Below are positions 1 through 10,235 of a stretch of DNA of 64,000 nucleotides, in pieces. The stretch comes from Sparassis latifolia. Its lineage: Eukaryota > Basidiomycota > Agaricomycetes > Polyporales > Sparassidaceae. The first letter of the stretch is position 1; every line of letters starts with the position of its first letter. The notes under the pieces were generated by a model, which was not told the origin of the DNA, searched no databases, and was given only the letters and a program-made list of their open reading frames with translations. Made by a program: the position numbers and the translations under genes. Where the stretch lies: NCBI GenBank assembly GCA_018466975.1, contig CM031555.1, positions 2,790,001-2,854,000 on the forward strand. The letters run 5' to 3'.

Positions 1-2921
1 AGCCTGCTTCATTGCTTCTCGTACAATCGGGCGAGCCTATGGCTTCTTGCATATATCGTTGCGCGTGTCACGGAGTAGCTCCTCCAGAAAGCTGTAGTGC
101 GAGACCTTGCTCCAGTCAAGAGTCAGACGTGGTGGATCCATCTTCATTGTAAGCACATTTTACTCATTAACCACATTTCGGATCACCTTGCATCGGGTTT
201 GCAGGGACTTCGCCATGTGCGTGCGGACGCGGTATGCTATGATGAAACCTCAGATTACGATAACTTCAGACAGGCTGAAATTACCTGTTTGTGCGAGGTT
301 CAGGTTGTGCAGTTCGAAAAGATGCTGCACCACGAGACGTTGTAGCTCATCAAGAGCACGACAGTATTCTCTGGTCTGGATGTAGCACATCGTCTCAATA
401 TACTGGGGCGACATCCTAACCCACCGGTCTGAGATGCCCATGCTAACTTCCATGGCAATAACCTCATGCAAAACTTGCTGATGCCATTCAGCAAGATGGC
501 ACCGCTGAGTCTCGAGTTTGCAAGTCTGGGACAGCTCGTGGTCATAGATTTGATTTGTGGATGAGCGCGAGGGTGGTGGCATGAATTCATAGTCAGTTGG
601 TGTGATCATCAAGAAATGGGATGTGGTGTTGGCATGGTGTACACTACAAAAAATGTCAGTTAATCACCATCACAGACAATGATTTGGTTACTCGAGCTTA
701 TGCAGCTCCTGGAGAAGCTGAACATATGCAACTGCATGTACGTCCCATTCATCTTCTTCACCTAACATTGCAAAGTACTCCGCTTCCTCCTGTTGCCACT
801 TCTCAAGATCTGCGCATTGAATGTTGAGCGATGCGAGGGCTTCTGTGAGAGTGGCGGAGTCATTGTTGATGATGTCAAGGGCCTGTCGATAATTGTTGTA
901 CAAGAAGTTGCCAAGACTTGCATAGCGATCGTCATCCCATTGCTTGAAGAACATGTCAATAAACATCTGCCTATGATACCAGCTCGCATATCGGATAATC
1001 GAGGCAAGCTGATTGGAGGAGCTGAAGATGTGTTCCATCATCTCAAGATCTTTGATGCCCATGCCTTCAATCACATTTGGATGGTTTTGTGTCTGGCAGG
1101 CATGGTTGTGACTGTAGCCATGGAAAGTGTTCACGCACATGCAACACTGGAGGTGACAGAAGTCGGCGCCTAGGGAGCTCTCATGAATAGTACTGATGAA
1201 AGTGCACCCAATGTCGTAACCACTCATAGAGCGTGGCCCGAGAAGCTCGAGCACCTTCACCACCATCGCAAGTGGGTATTTAGCTCTGGGAAATGATTAG
1301 CGAGTGTGCTTGGGGTACAGCAATCAAAAAAAGAAAAGTACATACAGCTCACCACTCTGAACCATGTCCACCAGCCACAAGATAAGCCCATGGTGGCATG
1401 CACTCGCAAAAATACTGGTTTCATCTTCTTCTTCTCCTCTGCAGCGGCTGATTTCCAATTTCGAGTGCAGTGGGTGATGGCCGGATTGCGATGTGCAGTG
1501 TCTGTCGGGTCACCTTCAAAGTCGTAAGCATTGCCTTCATCCACCTGAGGTAGGATTTGCGGTTCCACTTCTTGTGCAGTCTGATGGCGCCAAGACTTCA
1601 CTTCATCAGCAAACCTGTCTACAAACTCCTGCGACAAGTAATAGTCGCTATCGTTGAATGTGCGGACATCGCCAATTTTGCATTCACCAACCTTCGCCAG
1701 TCACTTGAGGGAATTGTTGCCATCAAAACAATACATACGGCCGATCTTGAGCTCCGGTTCTCCCTCGAGCTTACAACAAGTGTCAGTACAAAGCATGCTA
1801 TAGGAACAGAAGACTCACACTGTAGCAGCATGCAGGGCATGCATTAAGCACCCACCAGTTGGGTGTATCGCGGCCAAGAGCAGATTGAACCCGCTTCTCA
1901 ATCATACGCTGCATGGTCAGGTAGATATCGAAGGCATCGCTCAATGCAGAGCGATACCTTCTTCGATATGGCACCTAGAACACTCACATTAATGAATAAC
2001 ATATGAGAGAGAGATAAGGGACATACTGCATAGTAATCACATATGACCTTTGCAAATGCTTCCATGCTGAACGATGCCTTCCGCAGGCGCAAGCACCGGA
2101 AGAGCTCGAGAGTCTTGAAGGATATTGCCAGAGATGGTGTCACTGGTATGATCGCAAGATATCCACTTGCCGCAATGGCCAGCACAGCAGAGTGGCTGTC
2201 CTGTGTTCGCGTAATGACTGTTGAGGTCGCAAGGGAGTCTAGGTCTATGATCTCAATAGTGAAGCTGTAGTCTTCAACATCTTCAACCACAGTCGTGCAC
2301 ATGGTAGAAGTGATATCGGAGGGAGGGTATCGCCATGCCAAGTATGTGTTGGTAAGATCGTCCATGAGGGGCACCCAGTTTGCCTGGAGACGCTCGAGTC
2401 TCTGTCGCCATGTTCATGTATCTTTATACCACCGTGATTTCCATCTGTTAGACAGTGTGAGCAGTAATAAAATGAGTTGAAGGACATAACAACGCACCTA
2501 CTCGATACAATGTCACGCACTGCATGTACAAAGGATCCTTCTTCGTCATCGGGCAGGGTCTCCCAGTCCATGGAATCATTCCCCTCGAAAATTGCTGGTT
2601 CTCCGATGTCTTCTGCAACTCCCTGAAGGTCGGAAGACTCCCCCCGGAGTTCGGACAACAGTTGGAGGGACTCTCCACTCAATCCTAAGTGCAATAGTCA
2701 ACCAAAAAAAACTTCGACCATGCCAAGTAACACCCACCTGCAGTAGCTATCTCCACAACCTCATTCATCTTCAGCCTACTCCTCGTTATCTCCTTCTGCT
2801 TCCAGATTTTTGAGACAATGCGCGAGGCCCGAGGTACAGCTGCCGAGGAACCACCGGGTGCAGGCACTGAGATCCTCACTGATCGGGAAGATCCCTTCGA
2901 TGCTCTGGAGGCAGCAGGCAT
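1..2921 (-). pseudogene. KDZ (Kyakuja-Dileera-Zisupton) transposase, degenerate, 3' end outside window
   Basis: This is a DDE-type transposase of the KDZ family, which moves large fungal DNA transposons. I start it at the Met at 2921 because the following basic N-terminus joins through short introns to the family blocks. In order these are PLMDDLTNTYLAW (about 2370), SFKTLELFRCLRLRK (about 2115), LGRDTPNWW (about 1870), DGNNSLKR (first catalytic Asp, about 1710-1724), VDRFADEV, YDIGC (second Asp, 1203-1217), FHGYSHNHACQ, and EGMGIKDLE (catalytic Glu, about 1041-1070). The reading frame is conserved through these blocks. It then meets two in-frame stops in the C-terminal part: TAA at 162-160, where the family has NEYN, and TAG at 39-37, where the family has a KPWA-like Trp. 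The copy is therefore probably dead. Its C-terminal end and the element's terminal repeats lie left of the window. Confidence 0.9.
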
Positions 2922-3441
2922 TCTGCCTCCTAGAAGATCACAGTCTCCGAGGGTTGTGAGCGTCGACTGAGCAGATGGACACTGGGTGTGGTGTTTGGGC
3001 GTCTAGGCACCTATGCAGCGCCAAGTGCCTTACCCTGCATTTCAACATGACCACGTGATACTTACAGAGAATACTAAGACACAGATATTACTGTAGCTTA
3101 GACCGCTCTCTGATAGCAATAGAATAGATATGACTACTTATTGGTATAGAAAGAATAAACAACAGAAAGCTACGAAGAAACGGAGGGAAATAGACAAACG
3201 CGCTGTCAGCGATGGCGAGCACAAAGGCGCGCGTCGGGAAGGAGTCATGGGAAAGGGCAGGCGGCCAGGCAGGGCCGAAGCTAGGGCGCTGCCAGTCTGG
3301 GCCGGCGGCATCGTGATCAGCGATGCTGATGTTATCTTGGAGATCGTGGGCGGTGGCGACGAGATAAGCACTTGTATTATATTCGGAAAAGCCAACATTA
3401 TTGATCACATTATTGCCAACTGTAGCTGTGACGGCTATCCA
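2922..3441. other. Non-coding stretch upstream of the KDZ transposase
   Basis: I see no supportable gene here. The overlapping open frames at 3088-3486 on both strands have biased composition and no recognisable domain. The stretch is probably the 5' flank of the KDZ element or decayed transposon DNA. Confidence 0.5.
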
Positions 3442-4135
3442 GGCTTACAGTGCTTTGCACATGAAACTGTGTTCCCGATTTCGTAAAAGTTGTTTGTTCC
3501 AGCCAAATATGTGACAAACCCTAACCTATTCAAACTGCCAGCGTACTAAGTTGCCTCCTCAACCGCTCATCGCTAGCATCCCTTTGGCAATGTACTGCAC
3601 AGTACTATTTGAATCTAACATTTACCTAGAGTTCCCAAGCTCGTGTATATGAGGACTATAGCTGTCGAACAACAGAGAAATCCCTACTGACCCTCTGCCC
3701 GATCTTTAGTTGATCTTGAAAACATGACTATCATGGGCCTCGGTCTCTGCATGCAGCTATGCAATTCTGGACCTCTCTGTTTGAGGTCGGACATGACCAA
3801 ACAACATACTGCACATGGACCTGGGAGCAATGTATAAAGGTGGAAGAAGTCAGGTCTTTCTGTAGTGCTTGGTTGTTATTTGTTGCACCCATAGCCCTAG
3901 TACATACCATAAAAATGTCCAATTCAAACACTAGCTCATCTCGAGCCATTCCTGGGCACAGTCTTCACAGCCGGTCTACCTCCCCGTGTGCAGTGCCATG
4001 ATGGACAATGCAATCCTGGTGAAGGGAATTCAAAAAATATAATTTTGGTGTGACATGCTGTGACTATTTGGCTACAACAAACAACTTTTACAGAATCGAG
4101 AACGCAGTTTCATGTGCAAAGCACTGTATAAGCCC
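3442..4135. repeat. Element bounded by ~68-bp inverted repeats (MITE-like)
   Basis: The block at 3442-3509 (starting ggcttacagtgctttgcaca) reappears inverted at about 4064-4134. The arms agree at most positions across about 68 bp, with small indels. They enclose about 550 bp with no convincing coding capacity. Long terminal inverted repeats around a short non-coding core are typical of non-autonomous DNA transposons (MITEs). I could not identify a target-site duplication. Confidence 0.65.
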
Positions 4136-4165
4136 GGCAATCACGGGGGTGTATGCCGGGCTTAT
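4128..4165. repeat. Perfect 12-bp hairpin at the edge of the inverted-repeat element
   Basis: ataagcccggca (4128-4139) and tgccgggcttat (4154-4165) are exact reverse complements separated by a 14-bp loop. The hairpin overlaps the outer end of the right arm of the neighbouring element. It may be a subterminal structure of that transposon. Confidence 0.7.
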
Positions 4166-4445
4166 TAGCTAGATAAGATGTGAGGTCCAGGTGTCCTGTG
4201 AGTCGGCAGCCCTCATACGCCCCATATAAGGAAAAAATCCAGGGTAGGTGCGCATCTTCTCAGGTCAAATTCCCGCCGCTGAGAACATTTGACCCGAATC
4301 CTCCCTATACATGGGAAAACTGCTGACTTACAGGGTGGTAACCCATAGTATTGCCCCCGGACCCTCAAAGGCGGCCTGCTACAGATCAGGCGTTCACCGA
4401 AGCTGTGGTGAATCTCCGGACATGGGATCACCTCCGGAGCCCGTT

Positions 4446-4703
4446 GGAGGCATCTTACGTATCTGAGCTATGTCATAGCGCAGCTAAGTAATATTATTAT
4501 TACTCGTTTTCCTCATTTTCCCCAAACGTCTGGATCCTAAAATACCAGATAGGGATCGACTGTCATCCACTTCCGTATATGGTCAAGCAACGAAGACTAT
4601 GATCCTAGGGCCTCAAAAATCCCAAAATTCGTCCAGACGAGGAAACGAGGAATATTAGCCGACTACGCTATGACACTAGCTCAGGTACGTAAGATGCACC
4701 TCC
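4446..4703. repeat. Foldback MITE-like element
   Basis: The sequence at 4446-4492 (core catcttacgtatctgagct) is repeated inverted at about 4656-4703 (core agctcaggtacgtaagatg). The match includes the ggagg/cctcc ends and continues inward through a ctcgtttcctc block on both sides. The whole element of about 258 bp would fold back on itself. It has no coding potential. Confidence 0.7.
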
Positions 4704-5008
4704 TCAGCCACAACGAAGAGAAAGCAAGTAACGCAGTAGTACGTAGCCACGGCGAAGAATAAGTATTTGTGTAACGGCTCAACCAATGCGATCAACAGGA
4801 AGTCCGGTAGAAGCGTGTCCAATTGCTTCATTTGTACATGAGAACTACCGAATCACTCTTGTGAGTAGCTTGGTGTGGTCATCAGACGTCTCAACCTCGT
4901 TCTTATGCGATTCACGGATGGCTTCGATTATGATTGTCCCTCCCACACCGACTGAGTTCCTGCGTGGTTTGCGGACGCCGCGCACATGACGTTGCGAGGA
5001 CCGGTGGC

Positions 5009-5015
5009 TTTTATA
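5009..5015 (+). promoter_or_regulatory. TATA-like box of the flavin monooxygenase gene
   Basis: TTTTATA lies about 55-60 bp upstream of the monooxygenase start codon at 5071. The position suits a fungal core promoter. Confidence 0.35.
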
Positions 5016-5070
5016 CGAGGCTGGGGTCTGTTCACAACCTGCCCTCCCCAGAGAACTCCACTGCGCAAAT

Positions 5071-7687
5071 ATGGGTGACTTTGATAGTGCTACAGATTCT
5101 CCTCAAATCCCCAACGTATCTCAGGAAGAGCCTACGTTTAAGTTAGGAACTTTCTCGATAGATGAGTACAGACCTATCAAAGTTGTGGTCATCGGTGCGG
5201 GCTTCAGTGGGATCGCTGCGGGAATAAGGTACATCGTCATTCGCGCCCTTGGGTATTTACCTGCATATTGACTCTGAGGAGTAGATTTCCGCAAAGGGTC
5301 CAGAATCTTGATCTCACTATCTACGACAAGAATGCTGGAATAGGTGGGACGTGGTTCAGCAACAAGTATCCGTAAGCACCTGCGTCTATTACCATGTTTC
5401 CTCTCTCGTTAAGAATGAGACATTATGAAGCGGGCTTGCGTGCGACATTCCTGCTCACTGCGTGAGTTTGCACACGCTGCTGTGATTCGCTCGTTCGCTG
5501 ACATGTATCCGAAGTACCAATATACCTTTGAAGAGAAAGTGAGTGTGGCATACATCCGTATCAAGTGGTTTGTCATGAAGTCTATTAGACGGATTGGTCG
5601 AGTTTCTATGCTGCTGGTCCGGAAATCCGTTCCTATCTGGAGGGCGTCGTGGACAAGTACAAACTGATGCGTTACATCAAACTGCGGCACCAAGTCGTCC
5701 ATGCACAGTATGATGAGCCGAGCGGGAAGTGGTACCTGCGTATTCGCAGACCCGTGCTGCCGTGCACGAACTCGGACGAGGAACAATTCGAGGAGTTCGA
5801 GGATGTGGCCGACTTCCTGTTTACAGGTATTGGTATACTTAGTAGGTGGACTTGGCCCGACATCGAAGGCTTGAAAGACTTCAAGGGGAAGTTGTTCCAT
5901 AGTGCGGACTTTGAGGTAGGGAATCAGACATGGCAAGAAGCAGCGGAGGGTTGGAAGGACAAGAAGGTTGGCGTAATTGGAGTTGTGAGTCGCCGCGAAT
6001 TTTCTGCAAGTGCTTATTGTGACCCATAGACCTTCCAATAGGGCTCCAGTGCGATTCAGATTGTGCCAGCTATCCAACCGATGGTCGCTAAGCTGTCAAA
6101 CTATGTTCGTGGCAAGACTTGGCTCGCGACATCGTGTTCCGGAGCAAAGTTTGCAGAATTGTTGAAGCGGGACCCGACTGCAGAAAATTGTACGTTCCGA
6201 GATATTTAGGATGGGTGCAGCCCACTGAACAACGAGCCCCTTTATCAGATACATTCAGTGAAGACGATAAAAAGACGTTCAAGAATCCGGTCTATTATAA
6301 GCAATTCAGGCATGAACTCGAGTCGGATGTCAACGTGCGTGAATTCATTCTGTCACGTTTATTGCCGTTCGACTGATGAGACATAGTCAACTCATTCGTC
6401 GATTCTCAAAGGATCTGAGGGTCAGCTGGCCGCCCGCACCATTTTTGCTGACAATATGAGAAAGAAATTAGTGAAGAAGCCATGGATTGCGGATCATTGT
6501 AAGGGGAAATTGCTGTCCGTTCGTTTGTATCATCTAAATTTCACTATTCTAGTAATCCCGAACTTCTCGGTGGCCTGTCGACGACTGACGCCTGGTCCTG
6601 GCTATCTGGAAGCTTTGTCGCAGGACAACGTAAGTTTTGTCGTTTCACCTCTGTGCCTCCATGGTTCTGATCTTCCTGTCTTTGCAGGTTGACTTTGTCA
6701 CGACGCACATCAAGCAAATCACGCCGACTGGAATCGAGACCGTCGATGGTAAACACAATGATCTGGACATCATCATATGTGCCACTGGTATGTGCTTCGC
6801 CTCGCGAGAGCAACCGCTGTTGACTTTTTTCAGGATATGACCCGAGCTTTCAACTCGAATTTCCTATCATCGGACGAGACGGCATGGATATTCGTGATAA
6901 ATGGAGTCCCCATCCCGTGACATACTTGGCTGTCTGCGTTGACGGATTTCCGAACTGGTTCTTTTCCTTGGGACCTAATTCAGGCGTGGGGGCTGGATCG
7001 CTACTCGTGATAATTGAACGTCAGGTCGAGTATGCAGTTGAGGTGGTGAAGAAACTGCAGAGAGAATGGCTGAAGAGCATCGAAGTCAAGAGAGAAGCTC
7101 TGGAAGACTTCGATGAGTATCTCGAGGTGACTTGGAAGGCAGATTCCGTGCAGAGATCTTGCTGATGTCGTACATCTCGTAGCATTACTTCCCTAAGGTA
7201 TGTCACCCTTGTGGTTTCCGCTGCTGTCCTGACCAGCATCGGACAAGACTGTTTATAGCGATAAGTGCCGCTCATGGTACAAGTTGGGCCAAGAAGATGG
7301 GCGTGTTGTTGGTTTATACCCTGGCTCGTACACTGCATCTGCTCGACCGCCAGCTTGCTCACCTTATGTTGTGTCCTGCAGGATCTACCCTGCATGCAAT
7401 ACTCGCCATTAAGTATCCGCGCTGGGAAGATTACACATATGAGCCTGTCAATGGCATCAAGAACCGACTGTACTGGCTGGGCGATGGTCAGACTCACAAC
7501 GAGAAGACCATGACAGGCGATAGTGTGTACCTACTGACTCACCTTATCACTTGCAGTTTGACATTTTTTGTCCTGCAGTGGCATGGTACTTGAATGACGA
7601 CGAGGTTGACATTCCTCCAGGTATGTATCCTATATCTGATGGTGCTAATTCACTGACGAGGGTGCATCTTTAGTCCCCGAGGATTGA
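5071..7687 (+). CDS. Flavin-containing monooxygenase, Baeyer-Villiger type
   Basis: This is an FAD/NADPH-dependent monooxygenase of the fungal Baeyer-Villiger/FMO-like class, which inserts oxygen into ketones or aldehydes. The Met at 5071 is followed by the FAD Rossmann motif VVVIGAGFSG (residues about 38-47). Next come a TIYDKNAGIGGTWF block, GLACDIPAHC, a BVMO-like FKGKLFHSADF block, the NADPH Rossmann motif VGVIGVGSSA, RRLTPGPGYLEAL, and ATGYDPSFQ. The C-terminal blocks are SLGPNSGVGAGS, PRWEDYTYEP and LGDGQTHNEKTMTGD. The frame is maintained through about a dozen short introns to VPED-stop at 7687. One exon is only 15 nt (7183-7197, HYFPK). The intron at 7324-7381 best fits a GC-AG type. 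The substrate cannot be inferred. An alpha/beta hydrolase lies 2.5 kb downstream on the same strand. Confidence 0.9.
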
Positions 7688-7699
7688 GCGTCACGTTCA

Positions 7700-8158
7700 A
7701 ATTCGGGATGTCGAGGGCATTCCTGCAATTCGTTGTCACACGTAACCTGAGTAGAGACACTGCTGTAATTGTAAATCGACGTCGGAACGTTAACGAAGAC
7801 GCCTGGTATCGTTCTGCATACACTGCAGCGTCGCGCATACCTTGCAGTCTCGCCACATTCACGACAGCGACCTGTGGTGGGAGTATAGAAACTAAGTGCA
7901 GATGAACCGACTGCATACTTCAAATGCCTAATTCATCTCTGACATTGACAATTGAACAAAACCAGCGCCGCCACCGCGCAAACAACCCACGCATCGCGTA
8001 CACTTCGCAGTCTGCTTACATTCGCGAAAGCGACTCCAGTCCGGCAGTCCGGGTGCAAAGAATAACGGAGACGAATGTCCAGTCAGAGATCGGTCACGGC
8101 GCGAACAACCCAAGTCGAATTTGAGGGCCTTCCCGCATTTCGCTGTCACATGGAACTA
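7700..8158. repeat. Two diverged direct-repeat pairs downstream of the monooxygenase
   Basis: The 51-bp block at 7821-7871 resembles 7984-8034, and 7700-7745 resembles 8113-8158, all in the same orientation at roughly three-quarters identity by eye. On the minus strand the first pair encodes CRECGETARYARRCSVC and FRECKQTAKCTRCVGC. These recall a MYND-type zinc finger, but no complete finger or gene can be built. Confidence 0.45.
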
Positions 8159-8373
8159 CGTACAGTATAGGACCGGTCACCGATACACCCCTACATTTTA
8201 ATGTGGAATACTTGTTGGGAGTTGGCGCTGCGTCCGTATGCCCGGTTTCGATTCCAGTGAGCGCGTCATCCGGCCAGTTTCTAATTCGCAGTAAGCCTGG
8301 CATAGTCCATTCGCATACAATACTGTACATGGTCATGAAGATGATAGGATAGTAACAAGGTATTTTCCGCAAA

Positions 8374-8613
8374 CTAGATAAACTCCTCGATCTCTGGCAC
8401 TCGCACCTTGGTTTCAATTTCAGGTCCAATATTGAGGAGGTTGACGGTGAGAATCTCGAATGCTGTACGCCAAAGCCTCCAATCATCAGTATAGATTGCT
8501 TTGCCTTCGTTGTTGACCTTCCAGCGGTAGATGTTGCATTCCAGGAGTACAAGGTCATTTTTGCCTATAGTTTGGACTGACCAATCCTCTCTTTTACCAC
8601 TGAAGCGTTTCAT
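8374..8613 (-). CDS. Hypothetical 79-residue protein
   Basis: I do not recognise a domain. The reading frame runs from ATG at 8613 to a stop at 8374. It looks protein-like rather than random, with blocks such as NDLVLLECNIYRWK and TDDWRLWRTAFEILTV followed by a charged C-terminus. A stop codon lies about 13 codons upstream in frame. The gene is therefore either this short or begins with an upstream exon. It may be a remnant of a longer protein. Confidence 0.35.
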   Translation of the reverse strand: MKRFSGKREDWSVQTIGKNDLVLLECNIYRWKVNNEGKAIYTDDWRLWRTAFEILTVNLLNIGPEIETKVRVPEIEEFI

Positions 8614-9135
8614 GGCGTCGAACTGACTCGAACGAGGTCATGAATTCGGCCAATCTGAAGGACTTTGGTTAGTGAATGAAGCTGCAGGTCACTTGCTTGT
8701 TTGACACCCATTTTGAAAGACTTTTCCATCAGCTTGCCGCCAGTGTAAACCCGCCCTCGGGTTAAACCACAACACTTTCCTTCTACGGTACTACATTGAG
8801 TATATTACGAGTCACCGCTCCACCCCGGTGACCACGGAGTAGATGCCGTATCCGGCAACAGTTGCCAATATCGCGCTCGGCGCTGCTGCCGCCTCTGCGT
8901 GCCTGCGTGTTCGCGCGTTGTCGCTGTGTCGCGTTTTGGCTGCCTCCGTGCTATAACGTCTGGAATCGAGACTAAGCACGCCCACCGGTCGAGCACCAAT
9001 TAATGACCCTGGCAGTAATTCTCAGTATTCTCTTGTCACATCTTTTCCTAACACATATTTTAGCTGAGGTACTTAAATACTTGCCCCGAACTCCCGGCGA
9101 ACACGCCTCCGCACCTAATTGTATCGAGCGCCTAG
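8614..9135. other. No gene seen
   Basis: This is a GC-rich stretch without recognisable coding or repeat structure. Any first exon of the gene that follows at 9136 should lie here, but I could not fix one. Confidence 0.4.
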
Positions 9136-9715
9136 TTGGACGAGGAAACGGACAGGAAGAACTTGCGAGCCGCAGATGCCATCGCGACTCTGCTATACAA
9201 CTGGAAAGCCGAAGCACTCAATGCTTTCATGGATCTCAACCGCGCAAAGTTTGAGTTCTCTCATCAGCAGCGGAACTTCAGCACGTTGGTCATCGCGCGG
9301 CATGGACAGGGTATCATGGTGCGCTTTTGTATTCTCGTAACAAATTTCACTATACAGAAAGTTAATATTAGCACAGTTCGGTTACTTGGATAAATACGCC
9401 GATTGGGAAGCGCAGATGCTTTACACCATGAGTGTGACGGGCAAATGGATCCCGCTGTCTGGCATGATGAAGGACTGTTCGTCAGCGAAAGCACAGATCG
9501 GAGAGGATTTTGTTTTCGAGTTCGCTAAGTCTATCCTCTACTGGAAAAAGTGGGAAGAACACAAAAATTTAGAGATGGAGGTGTCGTGGACGAAATTACC
9601 CGGTGAAGAGGGATATAACGACGGTCACAAGGCGTGGCAAGACTTGTACGGATTGCCTGAGGATTGTAAGAATATGACAGACGAGCAAATCACGGAGGCA
9701 AAGAGAGTAAGTTTT
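9136..9715 (+). CDS. Hypothetical protein, at least two exons, ends uncertain
   Basis: The family is not recognised. A coding frame enters at about 9136 after a likely acceptor (cgcctag) with DEETDRKNLRAADAIATLL. It continues through NAFMDLNRAKFEFSHQQR and HGQGIM to a donor at about 9318. After an intron of about 50 nt it resumes at FGYLDKYADWEAQMLY. It then runs through a Trp- and Glu-rich segment to a donor-like gtaagt at about 9706. Composition and splice signals support a real gene. I could not place the first and last exons. The region 9740-10235 downstream has several stops in all frames, so the gene may be truncated. Confidence 0.45.
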
Positions 9716-10235
9716 TATTTCTGGCAGAAAATCTAGGCAGTCAATTAATAAGTATACAAACGATCCGAAGGGCTCCAGATAGCATGATCACGTTCTGAAG
9801 GCTGCGATCAGCTAGCTGAGGATTACTGCACTACCGCATGATTTCTCTCATTTCCGAATGCTCTTGTGTAGTAGAGAACAAGGCCTGTAGATGGCACGCT
9901 TGCACTACTTCCCCTCAAACAACAGGGGAACTCTCCTGTCTATTGATGCTTTTTGAAGATTTACTGAGTACCTGCTTCATGGCTCGTCTTCTTCTACTTC
10001 ATGTATCTTTTCCATGCGGACAAGAACGGTGTGCACGAACTTCATTATGTTTTCCGGAATGTTGGCGGTGAGTATTTTGTCACATGTCAGGGCGGGAATT
10101 GCCATAAAAGGGATGCGGGGTAAAGTCCGCGGCGCTACCCCGGATTCTTCGGGCATGATTAACCGGCCCATCCCACCTGCATAATAAATGCCGCTACAGC
10201 TGGCTGCAGACAACTTGCATAACCACTGCATACCG

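Noticed and set aside
3088..3486. Overlapping open frames on both strands left of the MITE-like element
   Set aside because: They have biased composition, no motif and no splice context.
7645..8149. MYND zinc-finger gene on the minus strand
   Set aside because: Only parts of the Cys pattern are present, no complete C6HC set exists, and splice sites cannot be arranged. Kept as a repeat note only.
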